The notes: generated from the letters alone by a model not told the origin. A stretch of 64,000 nucleotides of DNA from Rhodopseudomonas pseudopalustris (GCF_900110435.1 NZ_FODT01000001.1:186001-250000); one strand, 5' to 3'. Counted from the stretch's first letter, positions 17,183-26,739 are shown. Made by a program: numbers and translations.

Positions 17183-17514
17183 GATCGCAGTGCAGCCGCT
17201 GCGATCTGCTTTCGCGCTGCCCGCGCTTCTTTGCCGCGATCACGCGGCGTCCAGTCGGGCGCCGCGGCCATGAGAGCGATCAGGCTTTTCGTTTCAACCA
17301 ACGTCCGACCGCCGAAGTCTCGGAACTTCAACTTCCCAGCCTTCGCATCGGCGTAAAGGCCCGCGATTGATCTTCCTGAAACTTCAGACGCCAGCTTCAA
17401 CTGCAGAAGTTCGCGCTCGCGCCACGGCACTGACGGCGCCAACCGGGCTGTCTTCACAGCCGCGCGTTTCGCGGGCGCCGCTTCAAACACGGAATTGGAA
17501 TTGACGCATGCCAA
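17179..17514 (-). CDS. small DNA-binding-like protein heading the replication operon
   Basis: A 111-residue basic protein. The middle, LKLASEVSGRSIAGLYADAKAGKLKFRDFGGRTLVETKSLIALM, has the order of an excisionase/AlpA-type winged helix: helix-turn-helix, a K-x-G-K-L wing, then a strand and helix with R-T-L-V. It is Arg/Lys-rich at both ends. It overlaps the next gene by four bases and is the first of three genes that lead to the replication protein. A regulatory role in excision or replication is inferred from position and fold resemblance. Confidence 0.6.
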   Translation of the reverse strand: MACVNSNSVFEAAPAKRAAVKTARLAPSVPWRERELLQLKLASEVSGRSIAGLYADAKAGKLKFRDFGGRTLVETKSLIALMAAAPDWTPRDRGKEARAARKQIAAAALRS

Positions 17515-17949
17515 AGGCCTGTCCTCCTAGAACATTCTGGGGGTGTGAGAGCAGCCGCCAGGCAAATCTTCATGACAGGCAAATAGGCAAAGCGCGGCGC
17601 ATGTGAAGATCTAAATAGTTGCTGATGTTGTCAATAGAATACGTTTTCATCCACTTATGGCATACGTATGCCGCAGCTAACTGATTGGTAATGAAGAAAT
17701 AAGCAGTACGTGCAACACATAGGCCTTTTTGAACAGTGCGACCGGGCTCAAAGTCCGGCGCTTTCCAACAACGCAATGATGCTCAACGTCTTCACTAGCG
17801 CGCGGCCGCAGAGCCGGCGCATTCGAGCCGGTCTTCCGAGCCGCTCAATGCAGCGTGGCCAGCGTCGTGTCATTTCCATGCATTGGCAGCTGCTCAACCA
17901 TGTGGCGCGTCCGGCGCTACCGCGCGCCTCGGCAAGCCGGAAATTCCGT
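17515..17949. other. regulatory intergenic region of the island
   Basis: The 435 bases between the integrase stop and the replication operon are AT-richer than the neighbours. They should contain the promoter of the minus-strand operon starting at 17514, and hold the 14-bp palindrome at 17659. Short open frames here show no coding character. Confidence 0.5.
17659..17672. promoter_or_regulatory. 14-bp perfect palindrome upstream of the replication operon
   Basis: GGCATACGTATGCC is a perfect palindrome about 145 bases before the operon start, in an AT-rich stretch. It is a candidate operator for an island repressor. Its CATACGTATG core only loosely resembles the TGTATGTCA sites. Confidence 0.45.
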
Positions 17950-19323
17950 CTATTCGGCGGCCTGCAGCGTGGGGCGGCCGACGATCGAGATCGCGTGCCT
18001 GCGCGCAAGATCTTCCGTCATGTCGACGATATACGCCGAATAGTGTTCCTCGATCATCCGGATCGAAGTGTCGTGCAGTGCGGCGACGAGGCGGACCGGC
18101 AATCCGGCAATCAGGCCGCGCACGATCGAGCTGTGCCGGAAGGCGTACATGATCGTGTCGTCGAGGACGCCGGCCGCGGTGATCGTCTTTTCCCACATGT
18201 TCCGAACCTCGAAAGCAGGCCCCCATGGGCGGCGCCGATCCCTCGTCCATCCTTCCGCGCCGCCGACGCGCTTCATCACCCAACGCCTCAGCAGCGGCTC
18301 ATGGCCGCTGCGACCGATCAGGATCGGCCCGAGCCTCTCGACTACGTCGGCCGATACGGGAACGGCTGCAGGCGCCCGTGCGCGGCGCTTCCGGCCCTTG
18401 CGCGCCCCGGGCATCATGATCCTGGCGCGGTGGATCTGAACGTCGGCCACCGTCAGCCGGACGATCTGTGAATATCGTGCGCCGGTCGACGCAGCGATCA
18501 GCACCAGGTGGCCAAAATCGTCGTCGGTCTTGAACGCCGCTTCGACTAGATCGCAAACCTGCAGATCCGTAAGCAGCTGCATCCGGCCTTCGTCGAGGTC
18601 ATCGGGCTCTTTCGCCCTGGTTCTGGTGCCGGCCTTCACCTCGGCAGCAATGTGGCCAGGCAATTGGCGGCGGTATTTGTCGGTCGCGGCGTTCAGCGCC
18701 GCCCTGAGATCGTTCAGCAGGCGGTTGAGCGACCCGGTCGACAGCTTGGGCTCAACGTCAGGCGGTTGCCCGCCCTTGGTGTAGGTCCGCTTCAACTGAT
18801 CGAGCCAATCATCGATCAGCTTCGATGTGAGGTGCGAGAGTTTCACCCGACCGAGAGGACAGTCGGCGGGCAAGTGCAGCAAAAGATGCGAAGCCGAGCA
18901 TTTCCCACCGGTGGCTACCCGGTGGCGTCGTTCCGAATAGGTCTCGACCACAGCGCGAACCGTCGGGACGCTCTTGCCGTCCTCGGTACCTTTGGTGGCC
19001 TCGGCGACAGCGGCCTGACGTTTGCTCCAATCCAGAGCCGCGGCAACGGCCGCCGGATAGCTCAGTGCGCCGTCGACCGCACCGTCGTCGTCGGCTGGGC
19101 CGAGACGCTCTTCGGCGCGCTCCCCGTCGATCACCACCTTCACAACCCAAACGCCGCCCCGCGGCCCTTTCCTATAGCCGAGCGAAACACCGCCGCGACC
19201 ACCGCCAACGCCGTGCCAGTACGGGTTCTTCCGTGGATACAGCTTCGATCGCTTGGCGGCCGTATCGATCGAGCGCAGCTTAGACGCCGATCCAGGGGCG
19301 GCAGCCTCGTTTCGCTCGACCAT
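17950..19323 (-). CDS. int: tyrosine-type site-specific integrase
   Basis: A 457-residue phage-type integrase. The C-terminal catalytic domain has the first Arg in STGARYSQIVRLTVAD, HRARIMMPGARKGRKR with the conserved Lys/beta-hairpin region, FRHSSIVRGL in the box II position, and the nucleophile in EEHYSAYI. The N-terminal part contains an arm-binding/SAM-like domain. I start at the ATG at 19323 (MVERNEA); the frame is open to 19389. It lies about 180 bases from attR, as expected for an integrase that inserts the element into tRNA-Thr. Confidence 0.92.
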   Translation of the reverse strand: MVERNEAAAPGSASKLRSIDTAAKRSKLYPRKNPYWHGVGGGRGGVSLGYRKGPRGGVWVVKVVIDGERAEERLGPADDDGAVDGALSYPAAVAAALDWSKRQAAVAEATKGTEDGKSVPTVRAVVETYSERRHRVATGGKCSASHLLLHLPADCPLGRVKLSHLTSKLIDDWLDQLKRTYTKGGQPPDVEPKLSTGSLNRLLNDLRAALNAATDKYRRQLPGHIAAEVKAGTRTRAKEPDDLDEGRMQLLTDLQVCDLVEAAFKTDDDFGHLVLIAASTGARYSQIVRLTVADVQIHRARIMMPGARKGRKRRARAPAAVPVSADVVERLGPILIGRSGHEPLLRRWVMKRVGGAEGWTRDRRRPWGPAFEVRNMWEKTITAAGVLDDTIMYAFRHSSIVRGLIAGLPVRLVAALHDTSIRMIEEHYSAYIVDMTEDLARRHAISIVGRPTLQAAE

Positions 19324-19500
19324 GATATCTTCCCACAGAGCGCCCCACACAGAGGGGCAGGAATGCCGGTGAAGGGCACGGACAATCATAGGGAAGTAAT
19401 CAACGAGCGAAAAGCTCTATTTTACAGGTGCTTATAGGGTTTATAGACATCATGGACATGCGTAAACCTCAACAGCAAAACAAGCGACCTGAGCGTGTAT

Positions 19501-19550
19501 CTCCCTTGGTAAGGGAGAGGTCGTGAGTTCGATCCTCCCCGGCAGCACCA
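19501..19550 (+). repeat. attR of the tRNA-Thr island (50-bp direct repeat)
   Basis: This is an exact copy of the last 50 bases of tRNA-Thr (8795-8844) and marks the right end of the island. The bases before it (GCGTGTAT) and after it (GCGCATT) differ from the attL flanks. The chromosomal sequence that followed tRNA-Thr before insertion continues here. Confidence 0.95.
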
Positions 19551-19632
19551 GCGCATTTGCGCATCAACACCTTGAAATTTTAGACGTTTTACATCCTTGC
19601 CGGGGCCGGCCTGGCCGGCAGCGGCGCCCCGA

Positions 19633-21033
19633 TCACGCGATCGGAGGACGCTTGGTGTGCCAGTCGGTGATCGACTGATAGGCCTGCCCGGCGCGGGCGA
19701 GCACGTGCTCGGACAGATGCGGTCCGACCAGCTGGAAGCTCAGCGGCATCGCGTCGGACGCCATCCCCATCGGCATCGTGATGGTCGGGCTGCCGCTGAA
19801 GTCGAACGGCGCGGTGAAGCGAAGGATGTTCAGCAGGACATTCGGATCGGCGCCGTATTCGCCCATCCTGGTCAGCGTCGGAATCGGGACCGGCATAGTC
19901 GGCGCCAGCAGCAGGTCGATGTCCTCGAACAGCGCCGCCAGCCCGCCGGAGAATCTGAGTCGCTCGTGATGGATCGCCGCGATCTCGACCCCGGTCATCG
20001 CGTGGCCCTGCTCGATCAGTTGCGCAAGATCGGGGCCGTACTCCGATTTGCGCGACGGGTAGGTTGCGAGGTGGGCTTCAGCCGTCTCCACCGAGCACAT
20101 CGGGATCCAGTGACCGACCAGCTTCTCATAGGCGGGAAGCCTCACCTCGCGGATCTCCGCGCCGAGATCGGCAAGCGTCCGCTCGGCTTCGCGCAAGCCC
20201 GCGACGACCTGCGGATCGATGCCATGCTCGGCATAGCTGCGATCGATGCCGATCCGCAGCCCCCGCACGCCGTCGTCGATCTGTGCGAGATAGTTCGGCA
20301 CCGGCGCCTGCAACGTGGTGGGATCGTTCGGATCGGCGCCCGCGATGACGCCGAGCATCGCGGCGGCATCCGCCGCACTCCGGCACATCGGGCCGACGTG
20401 ATCCAGCGAATCCGCCAGCGGAAACACGCCGTAGCGGCTGACCCGGCCCCAGGTCGGCTTGATCCCGGTCAGGCCGCAGGTCGCCGATGGAAACCGGATC
20501 GAACCGCCGGTGTCGCTGCCGATCGAGCCGTAGCAAAGCCCCGCCGAGGTTGCGACGCCCGAACCGCTCGACGACGAGCCGACCCAGTAATCGACATTCC
20601 ACGGATTGAGCGGCGCAGCGTCGTCCGGATGATGACTGGTGTAGGCTCCCTCGGTCATCTTCAGCTTGCCGAGCGAGACAGCGCCGCCGCGCTCCAGTCG
20701 ATCGACGATCGTCGCGTTGAACGAGGGTACGAAGGTGGCGTGGATCTTGGTGCCGCCTGCGGTCGGTGCAAAGGTCGTGTAGCACAGGTCCTTGAGGCCG
20801 ATCGGCACGCCGTGCAGCGGGCCGCGCCAGATGCCCCTGGCGATCTCGTCATCCGACCGCTTCGCCTGCTGCATCGCGCGCTCGGCGAGAACGACTGCGT
20901 AGCCGTGGAAGCGCGGATCGAGTTTTGCAATGCGATCGAGCGACGCCTGCGTCACCTCGGACGGTTTCAGCTGCTTTCGGCGATAAAGGTCCGAGAGTTC
21001 GGTGATCGACTTGTAGTGCAGATCCGCAGTCAT
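19633..21033 (-). CDS. amidase signature family enzyme
   Basis: A 466-residue amidase of the Ser-cisSer-Lys class. The Lys is in GVPIGLKDLCYT (about residue 80), the glycine/serine loop with the cis-Ser in SSSSGSGVATS and the nucleophilic Ser in GSDTGGSIRFPS, followed by GLTGIKPTWGRVSRYG. It hydrolyses a C-N amide bond to acid plus ammonia; the exact substrate is unknown. It is the last gene of the amide operon, 85 bases after the SDR gene. A second, related amidase is the first gene (27755-29161). The island's attR ends about 80 bases beyond its stop. Confidence 0.92.
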   Translation of the reverse strand: MTADLHYKSITELSDLYRRKQLKPSEVTQASLDRIAKLDPRFHGYAVVLAERAMQQAKRSDDEIARGIWRGPLHGVPIGLKDLCYTTFAPTAGGTKIHATFVPSFNATIVDRLERGGAVSLGKLKMTEGAYTSHHPDDAAPLNPWNVDYWVGSSSSGSGVATSAGLCYGSIGSDTGGSIRFPSATCGLTGIKPTWGRVSRYGVFPLADSLDHVGPMCRSAADAAAMLGVIAGADPNDPTTLQAPVPNYLAQIDDGVRGLRIGIDRSYAEHGIDPQVVAGLREAERTLADLGAEIREVRLPAYEKLVGHWIPMCSVETAEAHLATYPSRKSEYGPDLAQLIEQGHAMTGVEIAAIHHERLRFSGGLAALFEDIDLLLAPTMPVPIPTLTRMGEYGADPNVLLNILRFTAPFDFSGSPTITMPMGMASDAMPLSFQLVGPHLSEHVLARAGQAYQSITDWHTKRPPIA

Positions 21034-21118
21034 GTGATGCCCTGTTGCTTTTCGAGTCGGTTCGTCGGTCGGTGGGGAGGAGGCCCCACCGTCGCGGTCG
21101 TCTGCAAAACAGCTGTGC

Positions 21119-21880
21119 TTAGAACTGCACGCCGCGCGTCAAGGCGCCGTCGACGACCAGATTGGTGCCGGTGATGAAGCTCGCGGCGCGGCTCCCGAGG
21201 AACACCACCGCGTTCGCCATTTCCTGTGGCGTGCCCATCCGCCCGGTCGGATTCAGCGCCAGCGCTGTGTTGTAGAGCTCCGGGTTGCTGTCCTTGATCT
21301 GGTTCCAGACGCCGCCCTCGAAATACGTATTGCCGGGCGACACCGAATTGGCGCGGATGTTCTTCGGCGCGAGCTGAAAGGCGAGACCCTGGGTGTAATG
21401 GATGATCGCAGCCTTGAAGGTGCCGTAAGGCCCGCTGGCGAAATCGACCTCGCGCCCCGACACGCTGGAGATGGTGACGATCGCCGCGGCCTGGCTCTTC
21501 TCGAGATACGGCATCGCCGCGTCGACCAGACGCACCGTGCCCATCATGTCGGTCGCGAATTCCTTCTCCCAGCTCTCCTCATCCTGGCCGATCGCGAGCG
21601 CACTGACGTTGGCGACGACGACGTCGACGCCGCCGAGTTTGCTCGCCATGTCCGCGACCCAGGCCTTCAGCGCCGGACCGTTCGATACATCGACCGCTCC
21701 GCCGAAGGCGGAGACGCCTTTCGACCTGAGCGATGCGACCGTGCTGTCGACATCGGCCTGGTTGCGCGCGCAGATTCCGACATCGGCGCCTTCGGCCGCG
21801 AAGGTTTCGGCGACCGCCCGGCCGATGCCCTTGGTGCTGCCGGTGACGAGAACCTTGGCGCCCTTCAAACCCAAATCCAT
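21119..21880 (-). CDS. short-chain dehydrogenase/reductase (SDR)
   Basis: A 253-residue classical SDR. The cofactor motif is VLVTGSTKGIGRAV (TGxxxGIG) at residues 10-24, NVSA corresponds to the NAG element, and the catalytic set is S in TISSVSG with GPYGTFKAAIIH in the Y-x-x-x-K position. The motif reads Y-G-T-F-K, so the Tyr and Lys are kept. Start at the ATG at 21880 after GGAGGGAG. Substrate unknown; placement in the amide operon suggests it oxidises or reduces a carbon product of amide breakdown. Confidence 0.88.
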   Translation of the reverse strand: MDLGLKGAKVLVTGSTKGIGRAVAETFAAEGADVGICARNQADVDSTVASLRSKGVSAFGGAVDVSNGPALKAWVADMASKLGGVDVVVANVSALAIGQDEESWEKEFATDMMGTVRLVDAAMPYLEKSQAAAIVTISSVSGREVDFASGPYGTFKAAIIHYTQGLAFQLAPKNIRANSVSPGNTYFEGGVWNQIKDSNPELYNTALALNPTGRMGTPQEMANAVVFLGSRAASFITGTNLVVDGALTRGVQF

Positions 21881-21965
21881 CTTTGTCTCCCTCCTCGCTC
21901 GCCTGCCCAACCGATACGGCGAGGCGGCCCGTTGAACAGATTGCCTTGCGGGGCGCGCGCCGTCG

Positions 21966-22691
21966 TCACAACAGCAGTTGCGCGCGCACCTTGTCTTCGT
22001 TGACGTCGTCGCCGACCAAGGAATGCGTGATCCGGCCCTTTTCCATGATGTAGCAGCGCTGCGCGATCGCCAGGATGGTGTCGAGATTCTGTTCGACGAA
22101 AATGATCGTGGTGCCGAGTTCGGTCCGGAACGATTTCAACGCCTCGCAGATGTGCTGCACGATCGACGGTTGAATGCCCTCGGACGGCTCGTCGAGGATC
22201 ATCAACGCCGGATTGCCGATCAGCGCGCGCCCGATCGCGAGCTGCTGCTGCTCACCGCCGGACATCGTGCCCGCGATCTGCTTCCGACGCTCCTTGAGGC
22301 GCGGGAAGTACTCGTAGACCAGCTCGGGCAGCTTCTTGCCCCTCGGCCCGCCGATCAGTTCGCCGACCTGCAGGTTTTCCTCGACGCTCATTTGCGGAAA
22401 CACGTCGCGGCCCTGCGGGATGTAGCCGAAGCCGGCGCGCGCCCGCGCGTCGGCCTGCAACGGCGTAACGTCGCGGTCCATAAAGGTGATGGTGCCGCGC
22501 CAGGAGTCGAGCAGGCCGATGATGCAGCGCATCAGCGTCGACTTGCCGACGCCGTTGCGACCGATCACGCCGACGATCTCGCCGCGCATGATCGTCATGT
22601 CGACGCCCTGCAGGATCGGCGTGGCGCCATACCCCGCCCACAATCCCGAAACCTCCAGAATGCGATCCGTGGGCAATCGTTCAGTGAGCAT
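21966..22691 (-). CDS. branched-chain-type ABC transporter ATPase (LivF/UrtE-like)
   Basis: A 241-residue ATPase. Walker A is GRNGVGKST, the signature MSGGEQQQLAIGRAL, Walker B LMILDEPSEGIQPS and the H-loop position is occupied by FVEQN. The E-Q-Q-Q signature and FVEQN end are typical of LivF/UrtE subunits. It pairs with the LivG/UrtD-like ATPase encoded just before it, whose last bases overlap this gene's start by 11. It powers import of the amide bound by the operon's binding protein. UrtE (urea) is an alternative label. Confidence 0.93.
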   Translation of the reverse strand: MLTERLPTDRILEVSGLWAGYGATPILQGVDMTIMRGEIVGVIGRNGVGKSTLMRCIIGLLDSWRGTITFMDRDVTPLQADARARAGFGYIPQGRDVFPQMSVEENLQVGELIGGPRGKKLPELVYEYFPRLKERRKQIAGTMSGGEQQQLAIGRALIGNPALMILDEPSEGIQPSIVQHICEALKSFRTELGTTIIFVEQNLDTILAIAQRCYIMEKGRITHSLVGDDVNEDKVRAQLLL

Positions 22692-23400
22692 GGGTCTTCC
22701 CGAGATAGATCTCGGCGACCTGCTGGTCCTGCAGGATCGCCTCGAGACTGCCGCGCGCGAAAATCTTGCCGAGATGCAGAACGGTGACCCGCTGCGCGAT
22801 CTGGCGCACGAACGCCATGTCGTGCTCCACCACCAGCACCGTCATGCCCCCGGCATTGAACGACTTGATCAGCTCGCCGGTCTTGAAGGTCTCCTCCGGC
22901 GACATTCCGGCGGTCGGCTCGTCGAGCAGCAGAAGCCGCGGCCGCAAGGCCAGCGCCATTCCGATCTCGAGCCATTGCTGCTGCCCGTGCGACAGCGCGC
23001 CGGCCATCTTGTCACGGTCCTGCGTGAGGTTGAGCAGATCGAGCAGCCGTTCCTCTTCCCTCGCGCGTTCCGCGCCGGAACAGCGCTCCTGCAGGGCGAT
23101 CTGGATGTTCTGCAGCACCGGCAATTCCTTGAACACGCTCGGCGCCTGCATCTTGATGCTCATGCCCCGCTGGACCCGCGCATATGGGCGCTCCGCGGTG
23201 ATATCCGCCGAATCGAACAGGATGCTGCCGCTGGTCGGCGGAAACAGTCCGACGATCAGCTTGAACAGCGTACTCTTGCCGGCGCCGTTCGGCCCGATCA
23301 GGCAATGGACCTCGCCGGCCTTCACCGTCAGATCGACGTCGGAGACCGCGGTCAGTCCGCCGAACCTTTTGGAGACGCCCTTCACCTCGACGAGCGACAT
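22681..23400 (-). CDS. branched-chain-type ABC transporter ATPase (LivG/UrtD-like)
   Basis: A 239-residue ATPase. Walker A is GPNGAGKST, signature LSHGQQQWLEIGMALALRP, Walker B LLLDEPTAGMSPEET and the switch His is in VVEHDM. The L-S-H-G-Q-Q-Q-W-L-E-I form is characteristic of the UrtD subgroup of urea/short-amide importers. It starts three bases after the stop of the permease gene upstream, showing one transcript. Confidence 0.93.
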   Translation of the reverse strand: MSLVEVKGVSKRFGGLTAVSDVDLTVKAGEVHCLIGPNGAGKSTLFKLIVGLFPPTSGSILFDSADITAERPYARVQRGMSIKMQAPSVFKELPVLQNIQIALQERCSGAERAREEERLLDLLNLTQDRDKMAGALSHGQQQWLEIGMALALRPRLLLLDEPTAGMSPEETFKTGELIKSFNAGGMTVLVVEHDMAFVRQIAQRVTVLHLGKIFARGSLEAILQDQQVAEIYLGKTHAH

Positions 23401-23403
23401 TGT

Positions 23404-24477
23404 TCAGGCCCCGTCCGGCTTGAGTTGACTTTGATCCGGCAACGCCGACTTCACGCCTGGCTTGCCTCGCCGCGCCGTCCGATCCGCGATGAACTTGCCG
23501 ATGCCGAGCACGAAGCCCTGGGGCGCCGCCATGACCGTGGCAAGCAACAACGCCCCCATCAGCACCAGCGCCGCCTGCTGGCTGTAGACGGTGATGGTCT
23601 GGAAACCGAACAGCAGCAGGAACGACCCGACCAGCGTCGCGGTGAGATCGTTGCGGCCGGAGAACGCCACCCAGACGATCGGCATCGCAGCGGCGGGCAG
23701 GCCGATGCTCGACGGCGTGATGAACTGGCCCCAGGAGGTGTAGAGCGCGCCGCTCAGCCCGGCCAGCCCGCTGCCGATCACGAAGGTCAACAACTGATAT
23801 TTGCGCACGTCGTAGCCCAGCATTTCGGCCCGCTGCGGATTCTCGCGGGTCGCGACGATGACGTTGCCGACGCCGGAGTTCACCAGCATCCGCAGCGCCA
23901 GGTAGACCACGACGATCAGCCCGACCATGAGGTAGTAGAGCGCAGAGCCCTCGATGTAGACCGATCCGATCGCGAGCGGATCCATACCCTTCATGCCGTT
24001 GAAGCCGTTCAGCCGCGCATCGCCGATGCGCCACTCAGGCCCCGCGGTCTGGCCGAGGAAGAACGCCAGCACCAAGGTCGCCGACAGCGTGACGATGCCG
24101 AAGAAGATGCCGTTGATGCCGCCCCAGATCATGAAGTAGCCGAGAATTCCGGCGGCGATCATCGCGATCACGACGGAAACAACCAGCGCCACGATCGTCG
24201 TCGTTCCGCCGCCCATGTTGATGGCCAGCACGCCATAGGCGTAACCGGCGACCCCGAAGAACAATGTCTGGCCGAACGACAGCATCCCGCCATAGCCCCA
24301 GATCAGGCACAGCCCGAGCGCCATGAAGATCCAGATCAGGAAGTACGAGAAGTTGCCGACGTCGTAGGAGTCGGCGAACACCGGATAAATCAGCGCCCCC
24401 GTGAGGACGACGAGGAAGCACGACCAGAACAGGGGGCCGCGCCCCAGCGTCTGCGGGCCTTCGAGCAGCTTGATCAT
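23404..24477 (-). CDS. branched-chain-type ABC permease (LivM/UrtC-like)
   Basis: A 357-residue inner-membrane permease with about ten hydrophobic helices, including GALIYPVFADSYDVGNFSYFLIWIFMALGLCLIWGYGG in outline. The LivM-type coupling region (RMLVNSGVGNVIVATRENPQRAEMLGYDVRKYQ) is visible around residues 215-245. It forms a heterodimer with the LivH-type permease encoded 12 bases upstream. The C-terminal tail is Lys/Arg rich and cytoplasmic. Confidence 0.92.
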   Translation of the reverse strand: MIKLLEGPQTLGRGPLFWSCFLVVLTGALIYPVFADSYDVGNFSYFLIWIFMALGLCLIWGYGGMLSFGQTLFFGVAGYAYGVLAINMGGGTTTIVALVVSVVIAMIAAGILGYFMIWGGINGIFFGIVTLSATLVLAFFLGQTAGPEWRIGDARLNGFNGMKGMDPLAIGSVYIEGSALYYLMVGLIVVVYLALRMLVNSGVGNVIVATRENPQRAEMLGYDVRKYQLLTFVIGSGLAGLSGALYTSWGQFITPSSIGLPAAAMPIVWVAFSGRNDLTATLVGSFLLLFGFQTITVYSQQAALVLMGALLLATVMAAPQGFVLGIGKFIADRTARRGKPGVKSALPDQSQLKPDGA

Positions 24478-24489
24478 CGCATCCTCCGC

Positions 24490-25356
24490 TCAACGCCCAC
24501 GACGGACGAACACACTGGACAGGCCTTCGGGCAGCACCCGGATGATCAGAATGACCGCGACCAGCATGCCGATCTGTCCGATGATCTGCCCGTAGCTCGC
24601 GTTCAGAACCATCCGGATCATCGCGAGCAGAACGGCGGCGGGCGCGGTACCGAGCAGAACATTGGCGCCCCCGATCACCACGGTGACGAAACTCTCGACA
24701 ATGAAGGTCGCGCCCATCGTCGGAATCAGCGTCATCGTCGGCGCGTAAAGCGCGCCGCACAATCCGGCGAGGCCGGCGCCGATGCCGAAGCTGATCGCGT
24801 AGATGCGTCCGGTGCGTGCGCCGAGCGCCTTCGCCATCGCGGCGTTCTGCATCGTCGCGCGCGCGATCACGCCGAACCGCGTCTTCATGAAGACGATGTA
24901 CAACCCCGCCAGAACCGCGACCGCGGCGCCGAACAGCACCAGCCGATAGGTCGAGAACGTATAGTCGCCGATCGCGAAGCTGCCTTCGGGCGTGCCGATG
25001 CCGCGCACCGATGAGCCGACGATCAGCAGCATCGATTGCGTCACGATGAGGCTCAGGCCCCAGGTCGCGAGCAGCGAATCCAGCGGGCGTTTGTAGAAGC
25101 GGCGCACGACCAGATATTCGACGACGACGCCGATCAGCCCCGCGGTGATCGCGGCGAGAATCTGCGCGATCGGCAGCGGCACGCCGAGATTCACCAGTCC
25201 GACCGTGACGTAGGCGCCGCACATGATGAACTCGCCGTGCGCCATGTTGATCACGCCCATCATGCCGAACACGATGGCGAGGCCCGCGGCCGAGAGGATC
25301 AGAAAAGCGAATACGTCGGCGAACTGATAGAAGACCGAAAAGACTTCAGCCGACAT
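24490..25356 (-). CDS. branched-chain-type ABC permease (LivH/UrtB-like)
   Basis: A 288-residue permease with about eight membrane helices. Family features are ILSAAGLAIVFGMMGVINMAHGEFIM near the N-terminus and the EAA-like loop RFGVIARATMQNAAMAKALGA around residues 175-195, which couples to the ATPases. It precedes the LivM-like gene by 12 bases and is the first membrane component after the binding-protein gene. Confidence 0.92.
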   Translation of the reverse strand: MSAEVFSVFYQFADVFAFLILSAAGLAIVFGMMGVINMAHGEFIMCGAYVTVGLVNLGVPLPIAQILAAITAGLIGVVVEYLVVRRFYKRPLDSLLATWGLSLIVTQSMLLIVGSSVRGIGTPEGSFAIGDYTFSTYRLVLFGAAVAVLAGLYIVFMKTRFGVIARATMQNAAMAKALGARTGRIYAISFGIGAGLAGLCGALYAPTMTLIPTMGATFIVESFVTVVIGGANVLLGTAPAAVLLAMIRMVLNASYGQIIGQIGMLVAVILIIRVLPEGLSSVFVRRGR

Positions 25357-25471
25357 TCCGTTCTCCTGGTTCCGGATATCGGCGCCGCCGCGTCGCGGCG
25401 CCGATGTGGTCTTGGTGTGTCACGCAGTCAGCCCTTGAAGATCGTTGCCGAAAGATCGGTGCGGAGACGCG

Positions 25472-26710
25472 TCACGACTTCTTCGGCAGCTGATTGGGCG
25501 TGTACTGTTCCTTGTCGTTCTTCTTGGTGAGGTCGCAGCCGACCTCGCCGAGCCAGTAGGGCTGGATCGTGCCGTAGTCCTTGACGACCGTGACGTCGTG
25601 CTTGGGTCCGACCGAGATCAGACGCATCCGATGCGACGTGTGCTGGCTCTTCGGATCGATGCAGACCTTGCCTTCGGGCGCATCGATGCAGGCTTCGCCG
25701 GTCGCGATCACCTTGCGGAGGTCTTCGAGCTTGGTCGACTTCGCCTTTTCCGCCAGCGTCTTGTACATGTACAGCGCGTTGTAGGCGTTGTAGCCCATGT
25801 CGTTGATGTAGGTTTCGTCGGGGAACTTGGCGCGCCAGCGCTTCTTGAAGTCCTCCGCCTCGGGCGTGGCGATTTCCTCGAACCAGTTAGCGGTGGCGTG
25901 CATGTTGTTGAGCGCCGGCGGCTTGAAGCGCTTGTGCTCGAAGCCGAGCATCACCTTGATCGACGACCCCATCGGCAGATTGAGATTGGCCGCGGCCGCC
26001 TGTTCGAAGAACGAATCCTGCGCGGCGCCGACATTGATCGTCAGCAACCAGTCGGGCTTCGCCTTCTGGATGTTCTGGATGGTCTGCGCGAATTGCGAGA
26101 CTCCGAGTGGGATGAACTCCTCGCCGACCACTTGGCCGCCGAGATCCTTGATGATCTTGCGGTTCCATTCCGCCGAGATCTGGCCGAAATTGTAGTCGGC
26201 GGCGACGACGTAGACCTTCTTGCCGAACTTCTCCACCATCCAGGGAACCAGCGTCGAGAACTGCTGCTCGGGCACCGCCCCCATGCTGATCATGCTGGCG
26301 TCGCAGACGCCGCCTTCATACTGGTTCGTGTAGAAATACGGCGTCGAGGTGCGGCCGACGATCGGACGCAGTGCTTCGCGCGCCGCCGAGGTGATGCCGC
26401 CGATCAGGACGTCGACCTTGTCGCGATTGAGCAGCCGCCGGGCAAACTCCTGGTAACGGGCGTTGTCGCCCTGCGGGTCGAGATGGATCAGCTCGATCTG
26501 CCGGCCGAGGATGCCGCCGCTCTTGTTGATTTCCTCGACCGCGAGCTGCGAGCCGTGCAACTTCGGCATACCCATGAAGGCGAGATCGCCGGAGATGTCT
26601 TCGAGCAGGCCGACCTTCAGCGGCGGTTCGGCCGCCTGCGTCGCCAACGGCGCAATGGCGCCGAGCGCGAGGCCGAGAAAGGCAGTTTGGAGCAGTCGTC
26701 TCGATCGCAT
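25472..26710 (-). CDS. periplasmic amide/urea-binding protein of an ABC importer
   Basis: A 412-residue precursor. It has a signal peptide (RRLLQTAFLGLALGAIAPLATQAA) and a type I periplasmic binding fold: VGLLEDISGDLAFMG, AVEEINKSGGILGRQIEL, GGITSAAREALRPI and YFYTNQYEGG. It resembles UrtA and the short-chain amide-binding protein FmdD more than LivJ. Start at the ATG at 26710, after GGGGGA. It feeds the permease encoded downstream. In operon context the ligand is most likely a short aliphatic amide or formamide, with urea as the alternative. Confidence 0.9.
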   Translation of the reverse strand: MRSRRLLQTAFLGLALGAIAPLATQAAEPPLKVGLLEDISGDLAFMGMPKLHGSQLAVEEINKSGGILGRQIELIHLDPQGDNARYQEFARRLLNRDKVDVLIGGITSAAREALRPIVGRTSTPYFYTNQYEGGVCDASMISMGAVPEQQFSTLVPWMVEKFGKKVYVVAADYNFGQISAEWNRKIIKDLGGQVVGEEFIPLGVSQFAQTIQNIQKAKPDWLLTINVGAAQDSFFEQAAAANLNLPMGSSIKVMLGFEHKRFKPPALNNMHATANWFEEIATPEAEDFKKRWRAKFPDETYINDMGYNAYNALYMYKTLAEKAKSTKLEDLRKVIATGEACIDAPEGKVCIDPKSQHTSHRMRLISVGPKHDVTVVKDYGTIQPYWLGEVGCDLTKKNDKEQYTPNQLPKKS

Positions 26711-26739
26711 CTGTTCATCCCCCTTTTGAAAACCGTGAG

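Noticed and set aside
22486-25014. 842-codon plus-strand ORF, and similar long plus-strand ORFs at 19597-21174, 27665-29356 and 58431-60458
   Set aside because: They are antisense to the ABC transporter, amidase and P-type ATPase genes, have Arg/Asp/His-heavy compositions with no domain, and are the expected shadow of high-GC third-codon positions.
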